Made by a program: the position numbers and the translations under genes. The notes under the pieces are model-generated. The model saw nothing but the letters and a program-made list of their open reading frames with translations, was not told where the DNA came from and made no database searches. Shown here piece after piece: positions 56,356 through 64,000 of a stretch of DNA of 64,000 nt (its first letter is position 1; every line of letters begins with the position of its first letter). Source of the DNA: Cyanophora paradoxa. Taxonomy: Eukaryota > Glaucocystophyceae > Cyanophorales > Cyanophoraceae. Location of the stretch: positions 1-64,000 of the forward strand of contig QPMI01000468.1 of the NCBI GenBank assembly GCA_004431415.1, written 5' to 3'.

Positions 56356-59300
56356 ATGTCCTACATCTTGAAGAAGCCAGTGCCACTTCGTAGATCTCCA
56401 GATTTCGTTGATGATCGACTCATTAATATTCGCGTTTTTGGAAGCATCTTGGCAGACTTCAATGCTGATCGTGACATCCACAGGACCGAGTTTAGTCGAC
56501 CAGCTGCATTAATTCTGCGGAACTCTCACGTTGGTGCCCCAGATATTGCACAGAGATTCTGTCTTGGTCCCACTGAGAACTTTGTTGCTGAAATTATTGG
56601 GTCCAGGGCGTTGCCACGACACCTGCGAATTGCCTCCTCAGGCACAGTCTCCAAGTATGATTCTGGTAGATTGATATTTAGGCTCCAAAATGATAGAGGG
56701 GTCCATACATCAGCTCTACGTCTAATTGATGAATCAAATGATGTCGCAAACAAAACTGCGGCTCAAATCACTGGGCGAATTCTCCTTGGCGAAGATACTG
56801 CAATATCAGTGCTTGCATCACAAATTCAGCCGTTCCCCTGGGATCTACTATATACCGATGCACGAGAAGCAAATCTTCTTTTCGGGTTTGATGTAAATCA
56901 AATCGATACCGAGCCAGCCACCAGGTTCGATATTCCTGGATGCACCTTCGGCTCTATCTTGATTGAGGCTGACAGGCACCTGCTCCCGGCATTGCATGAT
57001 AGATATGACCTAGGGCTTCGCACCAGGCAGTGGAGAAATATTCATGGAACTAATATTTATCAGGATGGTAAGAAGGTTAGCACTGAAGAGCAGGTTATCA
57101 ACATTTTCAACTACTACTTCGGACCTATTGTCCCTATACCACCTCTTCCAGGGTTACCAAAGCCGCCAATCCCGGATGGACCTGGTCGAGAGCGAGTTGC
57201 TGATGAGACAGTTCCTTTCGGTCAACATATTGTCAGTTGGGAGCAAGTTCGCAATAAACCTATCTTCGAACCGAAAAAACAAATAGATGAACAGTATTTA
57301 CCTCCTGAAATCGATATATTAGAGCTTGATGATTACCAATTTGTCCCAGATGAGGAAGAGTTTTTACCTGACGGTTTCGACCCGCAAGAGTATGAGTATG
57401 ATCAATTCGACCCAAATGAGGAAGAGTATTTACCCGATGGTTTAGATCCACAAGAGTATCAGTATGAACAGAATTATGAACCCCATGAGGAATATTTAGC
57501 AGATGGTCTCGAACCACCAGTTGTGGATTATGAGCAACCTTATGAACCCCATGAGGAGTTTTTACCAGATGGATTACAACCGGAGCTTTTTGAGTTCTTT
57601 CCAGATTGGGAACAGATCAACAACAAACCAGCGAGATATCCACCAGAGGATCACAACCATGATTGGGATGAGATCTTGGGTAAACCTGAGAAATATCCAC
57701 CTGAAGATCACAGGCATGATTGGGGCGATATCGATGGAATTCCACCTGAGTTTCCGCCTGAAAATCATAGGCATAATTGGGATGAAATCGATTTACAGCC
57801 TACCTTTGCATCAGCAGGAAATGTATTATTAGGAGATATTAACAATGGTGTGAGTCTCTACCAAAATATAAACACACCAGAAAGATTACAATTAAACGAC
57901 TATTATGTGAATCGTCAGGGAATCGATGCAGGCACCACAATGGATGGCGAATTGTATATTAGACCACCCACAAGGGATGTAATATTACCACTTGGTGGTG
58001 GAATTGAAATTAAAAATACAAAACCAGGAATCTACTTAACAAACTACTACCCCGATGATGTCCCGATGACAGCAGGATTTATTTCTCTACCATCTGATCC
58101 AGCAAACTATGATAACAAAGATGCAACAATACAAATTAATGTTACGAATGTTAGCGATTTAGACGGATCAAGACCAAAACTTATATTCAGTCGTGAGCAA
58201 CTCGCAGCAGAAACACTTTTAGGAGATCGCGATGATTATAAACAATGCGAGGTTGCATGGATCAAAACAAATTATAATGGTGGAGTTCCAGAGGGTCTTT
58301 TAGAAATCAATCAGAGAGCCTCAGCGAAAAACATTCATAACGAAAATATTTCAAGAGTCGTAACAGAAGATTATTTTAGATGGGAAAATATCCCAGATGC
58401 ACCAGAAAAATTCCCGCCAGAAGACCATGAACATGTCAAAGCAGACATTACGGATTTTGCACATGAACATGTCAAAGCAGATATTACGGATTTCGCACAT
58501 GAACATGTTAAAGCCGATATTACAGATTTCGCACATGAACATGTTAAAGCCGATATTACAGACTTTGCGCATACTCACACAAAAGACCAAATAACAGATT
58601 TCGCACATGAACATGTTAAAACCGATATTACAGACTTTGCCCATACTCACACCAAAGATCAGATCACAGATTTTGCACACAAACATGTCAAAGCAGATAT
58701 TACGGATTTTGCACATGAACATGTCAAAGCAGATATTACGGATTTTGCACACAGGCACAATTGGGACGAAATAGATCAACAGCCAGTATTTGCACAATTG
58801 AATGCAATCGGAAACGTTTTAAATGGAGTCACACTTTACCAATCGATAAATATACCTGAAAGGCTATTTTTGAATGATCATTATGTTAGTCTCAATGGGT
58901 CGTTTACAGGTCAAGAAGGCACACCGATGGTGGGGACTCTTGCAGTAAGATTACCCAGGGATCCAATTGTAAATGGAGTTTATGATGGCGATTTTAATGT
59001 AGGAGTAAATGATACTTTCCCCAGTATCTATGTCACGAATTATCACCCGGGTGAAACAGGACAAGTAGCGGATTTTTCAGCAGCGATACAAGTAAATGTA
59101 ACAGATCAAAGCGCATATGATGGAGCAAGACCTAAGATAGTTTTCACAAGGGAGAAAGTTGTAAACTACCTTCCTGTTGTGGGACAACCCACAGATGATC
59201 ACGGGAAATGTGAGATGGCGTGGATAAAAACAACATCAGGTGGCGCCTTAGAAGTCAATCAGAGAATGGCGGCGAAAAACTTACACAATACCACCCTTTC

Positions 59301-61251
59301 GGGTGTGGTTACAGATGATTACTTAGAAAACAAAGATTATGTTACAAATACAGAATTACAGTTAGCTGTTACAGATTTTGTTACAGATACCGAATTAACG
59401 TCAGCTCTTGCGAATTATCTACCTCTTACAGGTGGAACTGTCACAGGAACTGTGAATGCTACCACTCTACAAATTGGTGGAACCACAATTCCAAAAGGTT
59501 ATGATTTTGATCAGTTAGATGTGATTTCAACAGACAGATCTCCAAATAACTGGATTGTTACATGGGCATCAAGAACAGGGCAAAATGGATGTCATACCAC
59601 ACCACAAAATGATGAAGATTGCAGTGGTTGTTGGATGAGATGGCTCATTCCCACAGGTATGAAATCATTTTATATCCAGCACTTGCCTTGGTATAATTGT
59701 AGATATTTTGATATCTATGGGCAAACAGTCAATGGATATCAACATTTCTTAAAACGAGTAAATGCCTATCAGGGAATTCAACAGGTGTATCAGGATGGAA
59801 CACATAATACAATCTTGTTTGTCTCTATCAATTGCGAATTCTACAAATATATTTATGTCCAAGGTCGAAAAGGTCGCATTCATCTCACAGGTGTTTTTGG
59901 GTGGAGTAGACAGAGAGCAACAGATAATGAATTGGGCATGATCTCTTGGGATAATGTATTTAGTAAACCATCATTTTACTCAGCCGCAGACCTTCCACAA
60001 ACCGCAACATGGCCAACAAATACATGGTTAAAATCAGTAGATGCAGTCGAGCGAATTTCGTTTGGTAATGGTGATTGCACATATATACGAGGGAGACCAA
60101 ATGGTGATGGTGTCTCAATTGAATTCAGAAACTCAGCAGATGGAGCAATTTTAAAGTCTTATAACAATGGGAACTTTTGGGTGAATAATACTATTACAGC
60201 ACCCACTATTAATGCTACTACCAAACTCCAAATAAACGGTAATGATGTCCCAAAGTTTCACACAGCAGATAAAACAGTAGGAGGTATTGAATTTAATAGA
60301 TGTTCTGAGGGTTGGACATGGGCATGGAGTTCAGAATGGGATCCATATTATAATTATGGTTCATATGTTTATAATAATCAAACGGATGATCAAACATCTA
60401 CCGCTTGGATTGACTTCGATATACCTGATGGATACCACAAAGGAACAGCGTTTTTAACTTATTTACCTTGGAATAACTCACGAATTTTTGAAATTTGGGG
60501 ACTCAATCGACAAGGGAATGAAGTTTTTATTACATCAGTAAATAGTTATCAACCATACAGCACATCTCCTAATAGTAACCACAGTGGTATAAATAATGTT
60601 CCAATACATCTTGGTAATCGATTCCTCACAATTCGAATTAGACCAAAGATTGGAAGAGTTAATATTATGGGTATTAGTTACATGAAAATTTGGGTTGGAA
60701 ATAGTTATGGCGGTCACACCGGCTATATTCATTGGAATAACGTTTATAGCAAACCCAATATCTTAACAGGAACTGTGGGGACTTGGTTTAATTCCAGTGA
60801 TGGATATAATCGTATCCATTTCGGTAACCAAACTTCTACATATTTGAAAGGAGGGGGAGATATTCCCCTTGTATTCCGAAATGAACAAAATACTGATATT
60901 TGTTACATGTATCATGGAGGATGGATGTGGATTGGAGGTTATTTAACACAAGGAAGTGACATAAGATACAAAACCGATATTAAAAAGATAACCGGCGCTC
61001 TTTCAGCAATCGAGAGATTAGAAGGAGTAAGTTTTAAACGAATTGGAAGCGAAAAAGACGGAACAAAATTAGGTTTAATTGCACAAGATGTTCAAAAGGT
61101 AATACCAGAGGTAGTTAATGTTAAAAAAGACGATGGCTACCTATCTCTTGAATACACAGGTTTAATTCCTGTTCTCATTGAAGCAGTGAAGGAGTTATCG
61201 CAGAAATGCAAAGATTTACAAAGTCAAATAGACCAATGGCGCAGTCGCTAG
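56356..61251 (+). CDS. Giant fibre protein with HxH repeats and C-terminal S74 chaperone
   Basis: 1,631 residues. The N-terminal region contains LLPALHDRYDLGLRTRQWRN (about 208-227), the phage-fibre DLG motif. A Pro stretch (about 258-275) leads to an acidic repeat (EEFLPDGxxPQEYEYDQ, about 332-415). Three units of xPPE(D/N)HxHxWxxI follow (about 430-475), then ten 12-residue units with FAHEHVKADITD and FAHTHTKDQITD types (about 690-800), each with an HxH. Two related domains share the (H/Y)LPWxNxRxFxIxG pattern (about 1,090-1,190 and 1,350-1,440). The last 100 residues (SDIRYKTDIKKITG; GLIAQDVQKVIPEVV; GLIPVLIEAVKEL) form a peptidase S74 intramolecular chaperone, which trimerises the fibre and cuts itself off at the Ser of SDIR. 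The stop codon lies inside a palindromic repeat. Confidence 0.85.
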   Translation: MSYILKKPVPLRRSPDFVDDRLINIRVFGSILADFNADRDIHRTEFSRPAALILRNSHVGAPDIAQRFCLGPTENFVAEIIGSRALPRHLRIASSGTVSKYDSGRLIFRLQNDRGVHTSALRLIDESNDVANKTAAQITGRILLGEDTAISVLASQIQPFPWDLLYTDAREANLLFGFDVNQIDTEPATRFDIPGCTFGSILIEADRHLLPALHDRYDLGLRTRQWRNIHGTNIYQDGKKVSTEEQVINIFNYYFGPIVPIPPLPGLPKPPIPDGPGRERVADETVPFGQHIVSWEQVRNKPIFEPKKQIDEQYLPPEIDILELDDYQFVPDEEEFLPDGFDPQEYEYDQFDPNEEEYLPDGLDPQEYQYEQNYEPHEEYLADGLEPPVVDYEQPYEPHEEFLPDGLQPELFEFFPDWEQINNKPARYPPEDHNHDWDEILGKPEKYPPEDHRHDWGDIDGIPPEFPPENHRHNWDEIDLQPTFASAGNVLLGDINNGVSLYQNINTPERLQLNDYYVNRQGIDAGTTMDGELYIRPPTRDVILPLGGGIEIKNTKPGIYLTNYYPDDVPMTAGFISLPSDPANYDNKDATIQINVTNVSDLDGSRPKLIFSREQLAAETLLGDRDDYKQCEVAWIKTNYNGGVPEGLLEINQRASAKNIHNENISRVVTEDYFRWENIPDAPEKFPPEDHEHVKADITDFAHEHVKADITDFAHEHVKADITDFAHEHVKADITDFAHTHTKDQITDFAHEHVKTDITDFAHTHTKDQITDFAHKHVKADITDFAHEHVKADITDFAHRHNWDEIDQQPVFAQLNAIGNVLNGVTLYQSINIPERLFLNDHYVSLNGSFTGQEGTPMVGTLAVRLPRDPIVNGVYDGDFNVGVNDTFPSIYVTNYHPGETGQVADFSAAIQVNVTDQSAYDGARPKIVFTREKVVNYLPVVGQPTDDHGKCEMAWIKTTSGGALEVNQRMAAKNLHNTTLSGVVTDDYLENKDYVTNTELQLAVTDFVTDTELTSALANYLPLTGGTVTGTVNATTLQIGGTTIPKGYDFDQLDVISTDRSPNNWIVTWASRTGQNGCHTTPQNDEDCSGCWMRWLIPTGMKSFYIQHLPWYNCRYFDIYGQTVNGYQHFLKRVNAYQGIQQVYQDGTHNTILFVSINCEFYKYIYVQGRKGRIHLTGVFGWSRQRATDNELGMISWDNVFSKPSFYSAADLPQTATWPTNTWLKSVDAVERISFGNGDCTYIRGRPNGDGVSIEFRNSADGAILKSYNNGNFWVNNTITAPTINATTKLQINGNDVPKFHTADKTVGGIEFNRCSEGWTWAWSSEWDPYYNYGSYVYNNQTDDQTSTAWIDFDIPDGYHKGTAFLTYLPWNNSRIFEIWGLNRQGNEVFITSVNSYQPYSTSPNSNHSGINNVPIHLGNRFLTIRIRPKIGRVNIMGISYMKIWVGNSYGGHTGYIHWNNVYSKPNILTGTVGTWFNSSDGYNRIHFGNQTSTYLKGGGDIPLVFRNEQNTDICYMYHGGWMWIGGYLTQGSDIRYKTDIKKITGALSAIERLEGVSFKRIGSEKDGTKLGLIAQDVQKVIPEVVNVKKDDGYLSLEYTGLIPVLIEAVKELSQKCKDLQSQIDQWRSR

Positions 61252-61270
61252 ACAAGCTAGCTCGCCTGCG
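61244..61270 (+). repeat. Palindromic repeat supplying the fibre stop codon
   Basis: GTCGCTAGACAAGCTAGCTC then GCCTGCG. The stem GCTAG/CTAGC replaces GGCAG/CTGCC of the 54.6-kb copies with both arms changed. The TAG at 61,249-61,251 ends the 1,631-residue frame. A half copy (GGCTTGTCTGCCGAC, minus orientation) lies at 61,634-61,648. Confidence 0.75.
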
Positions 61271-61315
61271 GTCAGGCTGCTTAACTGCCGTAATAAAAAT
61301 GTCACAGTATAATAA

Positions 61316-61624
61316 ATGGCGACCTATCCACTCGGTGGAACTCCTTCTACTTCTTCTGAGCCTGTCGCTCTTGCATTCGATACTATCAAACTTGTAGCCG
61401 CACTACAAACTGTCGAAAAAACGATACAGCAAACCAACAAACTGTCACCGGTTGTTCATGAATATAAAAACCTTTTGGTTAATGTCCTTGCCCAAGCAGC
61501 TTATGGCGACCCTGTTGCTAAATACTCTGAGTGCGATAGCAATATCAAAGCAATGACAGCCAATATTCAAGCTCTTTCTGTTGCTTACCAAGCCCTTGGA
61601 GCGAATCTAATCACTTTGGCTTGA
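61316..61624 (+). CDS. Small helical protein of unknown function
   Basis: 102 residues, Ala- and Thr-rich, mostly helical with heptad-like spacing (LAFDTIKLVAALQTVEKTIQ; IQALSVAYQALGANLITLA). No family recognised. It lies between the large fibre and the two smaller fibres, all on the plus strand. Position suggests a fibre accessory or tail-type protein. Confidence 0.5.
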   Translation: MATYPLGGTPSTSSEPVALAFDTIKLVAALQTVEKTIQQTNKLSPVVHEYKNLLVNVLAQAAYGDPVAKYSECDSNIKAMTANIQALSVAYQALGANLITLA

Positions 61625-61633
61625 TAGTTATTT

Positions 61634-61648
61634 GGCTTGTCTGCCGAC
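61634..61648 (-). repeat. Half copy of the palindromic repeat
   Basis: Reverse complement of GTCGGCAGACAAGCC, between the 102-residue ORF and the next fibre gene. Confidence 0.55.
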
Positions 61649-61680
61649 TTTTTTTTCTTTCCTTCTTTGTAAAATAAGCA

Positions 61681-62535
61681 ATGGGCGAATATAATCGGGT
61701 TCAGTTACCTATCTATTCACTTGGATCCCCTGCAAATCATTTTCGCCAACACGAAGTCAATGATGAGGTTCGCGGTCTGGAATCCACTGAACGACCTAAT
61801 TCGAATGGTAACTCTTTTGACAAAAACTCAATGATTCGAGTAAAAGAACTCCGAGCCGATAAGAATTCGGGTGTAGTTAAAACCACTCGACTACTCGTAA
61901 GCAATGCAAATTTCTTCCAGCCAATAAATGGAGGCCCTGATGCTTACAGTGTTGATCTGAAAGCCCTCGATTTCGACAAGAATTCTGCTGCTGCTACAAT
62001 TCGTTCAGGTGGAGCATTTATTGGTGGTGGTTGCAGAGTTTCAGGTCAACTCTCTTCTTCGATTGCATACAATGATGTCCCGGATTCCCTTGAACAAAAT
62101 GTTGAAAATCCACAACGAATTCGGTTCTATACACCTGTTGCACAGCAACCTTTTCTTCACTTCTATGTTGCATCATCTGTCTCTCTTGAAAATTCAGAGT
62201 TGGTTTCCATTACAGGAACTGATCGTGTGAGAAGGAATATTCCTCTTCCCACAGCAATGCTTTCGATGTGCAGAGCAAACAACAATCAACCAGGTCACAA
62301 TTACCTATTCTTTGTTCAAGCATCAAATCATTTCGGTCGGGGATATTGTGTATATAACAATTTGACATTTACTTATGATTTGTTTGTCACTGAGGTAGGA
62401 GTTTACAATACTATGATTATGGGACTGAGAACAGATATAGCAGCTGTTTCGGCACTTCGTGGTGTGAATGTTGCTGATATCTTTACAACCGGATTTTACC
62501 AGGAGCCAGATGTTATTGACGATCCAACACCTTAA
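61681..62535 (+). CDS. Fibre protein with conserved base, paralogue 1
   Basis: 284 residues. The N-terminal base (ANHFRQHEVNDEVRGLEST; IRVKELRADKNSGVVKTTRL; SGGAFIGGGCRVSG) is shared with the following gene and with the element 1 C1q-head protein. The C-terminal half (about 125-284; QNVENPQRIRFYTPV onward) is a beta domain different from C1q and similar in order to the next gene. Likely a capsid-attached fibre with its own head. Confidence 0.7.
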   Translation: MGEYNRVQLPIYSLGSPANHFRQHEVNDEVRGLESTERPNSNGNSFDKNSMIRVKELRADKNSGVVKTTRLLVSNANFFQPINGGPDAYSVDLKALDFDKNSAAATIRSGGAFIGGGCRVSGQLSSSIAYNDVPDSLEQNVENPQRIRFYTPVAQQPFLHFYVASSVSLENSELVSITGTDRVRRNIPLPTAMLSMCRANNNQPGHNYLFFVQASNHFGRGYCVYNNLTFTYDLFVTEVGVYNTMIMGLRTDIAAVSALRGVNVADIFTTGFYQEPDVIDDPTP

Positions 62536-62558
62536 ATTATATATTACTTAAATGTAAA

Positions 62559-63389
62559 ATGGCTGAAATTCCAATAGAGCGTATTGTTACGGCACAGCTC
62601 TCACTATCTGCACCAGCAAATCACGTTCTACAACACGCTTGTTTTGATGATGTGGAAGGTCTTGAATCAACAGAAGTTCAGCCAACAATGAATACCTTCG
62701 GATCTACACATAAACTTCGATTGCAGGAACTCCGATGTGATAAAAATAATGGTATAGTTAAGACAACGAAACTTCTTGTCACAAATGCAAATTTTAGCGC
62801 AAATTATGGCGATCCAGACAGCTATAGCTCCCCTATTTCGACTTATTCTTTCGAATCTCGTTCTGGAGCTATTAACTGTCGAAATGGCGGCGCATATATT
62901 GGTGATGGTCTTCGAGTTGGGGGAACGATCGGAGCCCCTCTCTTCGTGAACGACACGCCAAACCCGATCGACAATCTGACGCGGATTCGCACCTATGTCC
63001 CCGGTATGAATGCCCCCTATATAATCAAGATATTCCCCATTGTTGTTAATGAGCAAACATCAGTAGTTGATTCTCTGGTTGAAATTGGTGATCATTATAA
63101 GGTAGTTGTCGATATTCCACCGGACATCTACGCACTCTGTCAGGTAGAAGGTGGGACACCCAATATTACGGTGGTAATAACTCCTTACGATAATTTCGGT
63201 ATTGCATATCATGGTGTAAATTTCGGATTAGAAGATTATCAGTTTTTAGTAAGAGCTACCAGGTTTGGTATCTACAAATGCATCCTTTATGCTGAACGAA
63301 CCGATGCTATTGCTAAACAGAACACATATGCAGAATATGTTGGTACAAACAGGTATTTTCCTATATTCGGCAGCGATACGGCTCCATAG
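62559..63389 (+). CDS. Fibre protein with conserved base, paralogue 2
   Basis: 276 residues. The same base (APANHVLQHACFDDVEGLEST; LRLQELRCDKNNGIVKTTKL; NGGAYIGDGLRVGG) and a related head (PIDNLTRIRTYVPG; ITVVITPYDNFGIAYHGVNF against FFVQASNHFGRGYCVYNNL in paralogue 1). A tandem duplicate of the preceding gene, 23 bp apart. Confidence 0.7.
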   Translation: MAEIPIERIVTAQLSLSAPANHVLQHACFDDVEGLESTEVQPTMNTFGSTHKLRLQELRCDKNNGIVKTTKLLVTNANFSANYGDPDSYSSPISTYSFESRSGAINCRNGGAYIGDGLRVGGTIGAPLFVNDTPNPIDNLTRIRTYVPGMNAPYIIKIFPIVVNEQTSVVDSLVEIGDHYKVVVDIPPDIYALCQVEGGTPNITVVITPYDNFGIAYHGVNFGLEDYQFLVRATRFGIYKCILYAERTDAIAKQNTYAEYVGTNRYFPIFGSDTAP

Positions 63390-63427
63390 CCGCATTCCTT
63401 TGTTTTTTTATATTTTTCCATTAATAG

Positions 63428-63751
63428 ATGGATTTGCTTCGAAAATTATTGGATATGTTCCATCTCAACGTCACCAGCAAATTGAATTGTAGTTGCTGTG
63501 AGACGACCATTAATCTCGAAATATCGGACACTGAGGGCTCTCGAACCCCAGAAACTCAGGTATCGCCTATTAACACACCCAGGACTTCTAGGTCCAATTC
63601 TCCATTTACTCGAACTGATTCACCTGTACCTTGGCTTGATGAAGGCCGAAGATTGTCGTGGCCTCCCCCAGATATCCCAAAGCCGCTGAAAAGAAAAAAG
63701 TCCTTGCTATCAAGTTTCAGAAAGGAGAAGCAATCCGATCTAGTGGAATGA
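63428..63751 (+). CDS. CCETT-motif small protein of element 2
   Basis: 107 residues. The N-terminal MDLLRKLLDMFHLNVTSKLN, then SCCETTINLEISD, matches the element 1 protein at 28,217-28,564. The remainder is Ser/Thr/Pro-rich with a basic C-terminal stretch (PLKRKKSLLSSFRKEK). Last gene before the right terminal repeat, whereas in element 1 it sits in the middle of the core block. Confidence 0.65.
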   Translation: MDLLRKLLDMFHLNVTSKLNCSCCETTINLEISDTEGSRTPETQVSPINTPRTSRSNSPFTRTDSPVPWLDEGRRLSWPPPDIPKPLKRKKSLLSSFRKEKQSDLVE

Positions 63752-63799
63752 GGCCGCACCAGAGCGCTCTTTGGGCCCGTCCTTACGTGCGGCTATAGC

Positions 63800-64000
63800 T
63801 TAACGCTTTTTCCTCGTTTAGCTTCTCTGTACACATCAATTACATCTAGCTAGAGCTTAACACGTTTCCTCGTTTAGCTTCTCTGTACTCATTAATATCG
63901 TCTAGAATTATCCTAAACCTGTTTCCTCTGTTAGCTTCTCTGTACACATCAATATCGTCTAGACTATTCTGCCACGTTCGTCTGCAGACCGCGCTCATGG
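63800..64000 (-). repeat. Element 2 right terminal repeat (truncated by the window)
   Basis: About three tandem units of 60-70 bp built on a GCTTCTCTGTACACATCAAT-type core with CGTTTCCTCGTTTAG. Their reverse complement matches 12,288-12,420, which has about one and a half units. The match continues to the last base of the window. Confidence 0.75.

Larger units (their letters stand above)
42656..64000. mobile_element. Element 2 (main part): Maverick/PLV-like virus, right end at or beyond the window
   Basis: Carries PolB, integrase, packaging ATPase, MCP, two minor capsid genes and fibres. Together with 12,288-12,591 it spans about 21.6 kb when element 1 is removed. Terminal repeats at 12,288 and 63,805-64,000 match in inverse orientation. 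It is older than element 1, which is inserted in its first gene. Confidence 0.88.

Overview
The window looks like a protist or algal nuclear genome locus. It is a GC-rich, repeat-rich host-like segment (about 1-12,280) followed by two large DNA elements of the Maverick/Polinton and Polinton-like virus (PLV) kind, one nested inside the other. The host lineage cannot be named from the sequence. Spliced-looking minus-strand exons with 59-70 nt GT-AG introns show that it is eukaryotic.

Layout. 1-2,680: GC-rich satellite of about 112-115 bp units in a higher-order repeat. 2,869-9,483: an unrecognised minus-strand multi-exon gene carrying a tandem duplication of about 2.87 kb; the copies differ almost only by homopolymer indels. 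9,484-12,280: hairpins, GC-rich sequence and coding remnants. From about 12,288: element 2, whose right terminal repeat reaches the window edge. Element 2 is interrupted at 12,592-42,655 by element 1.

Element 1 is 30,064 bp. It is flanked by a perfect 6-bp target duplication (ATAGGG, 12,586-12,591 and 42,656-42,661) and has terminal inverted repeats (TIRs) of about 1.47 kb. The left TIR is split by a 3.15-kb GC-rich triplicated insertion. It encodes a D,D35E integrase, a protein-primed-type family B DNA polymerase (PolB) whose exonuclease motifs look degenerate, a RING protein, a frameshifted primase/SF3 helicase, small basic proteins, a coiled-coil protein, an FtsK/HerA-type packaging ATPase, an HNH-AP2 endonuclease, a double-jelly-roll-type major capsid protein (MCP), two divergent minor capsid proteins, and a plus-strand block of phage-fibre-like proteins, one membrane-anchored and one ending in a C1q-like domain.

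Element 2 has the same virion core (coiled-coil protein, ATPase, MCP, two divergent minor capsid genes). It also has a PolB with intact-looking exonuclease motifs, a short integrase, a patatin phospholipase, a 1,631-residue fibre with HxH repeats and a C-terminal S74 chaperone, and two fibre paralogues. I see no capsid protease in either element and no helicase in element 2.

The most unusual signal is a family of about nine short (27-35 nt) palindromic repeats confined to element 2. They have a constant AGACAAG loop and covarying stems. They lie at gene boundaries, supply the N-terminal codons of two genes and the stop codon of the fibre gene, and twice interrupt what is otherwise one continuous small reading frame. 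Other notable signals are the nested insertion into an HNH-like gene, insertions flanked by long direct repeats near the 3' end of the same minor capsid gene in both elements, and a foldback family built on GCGTAGTT motifs inside element 1 and its TIRs.
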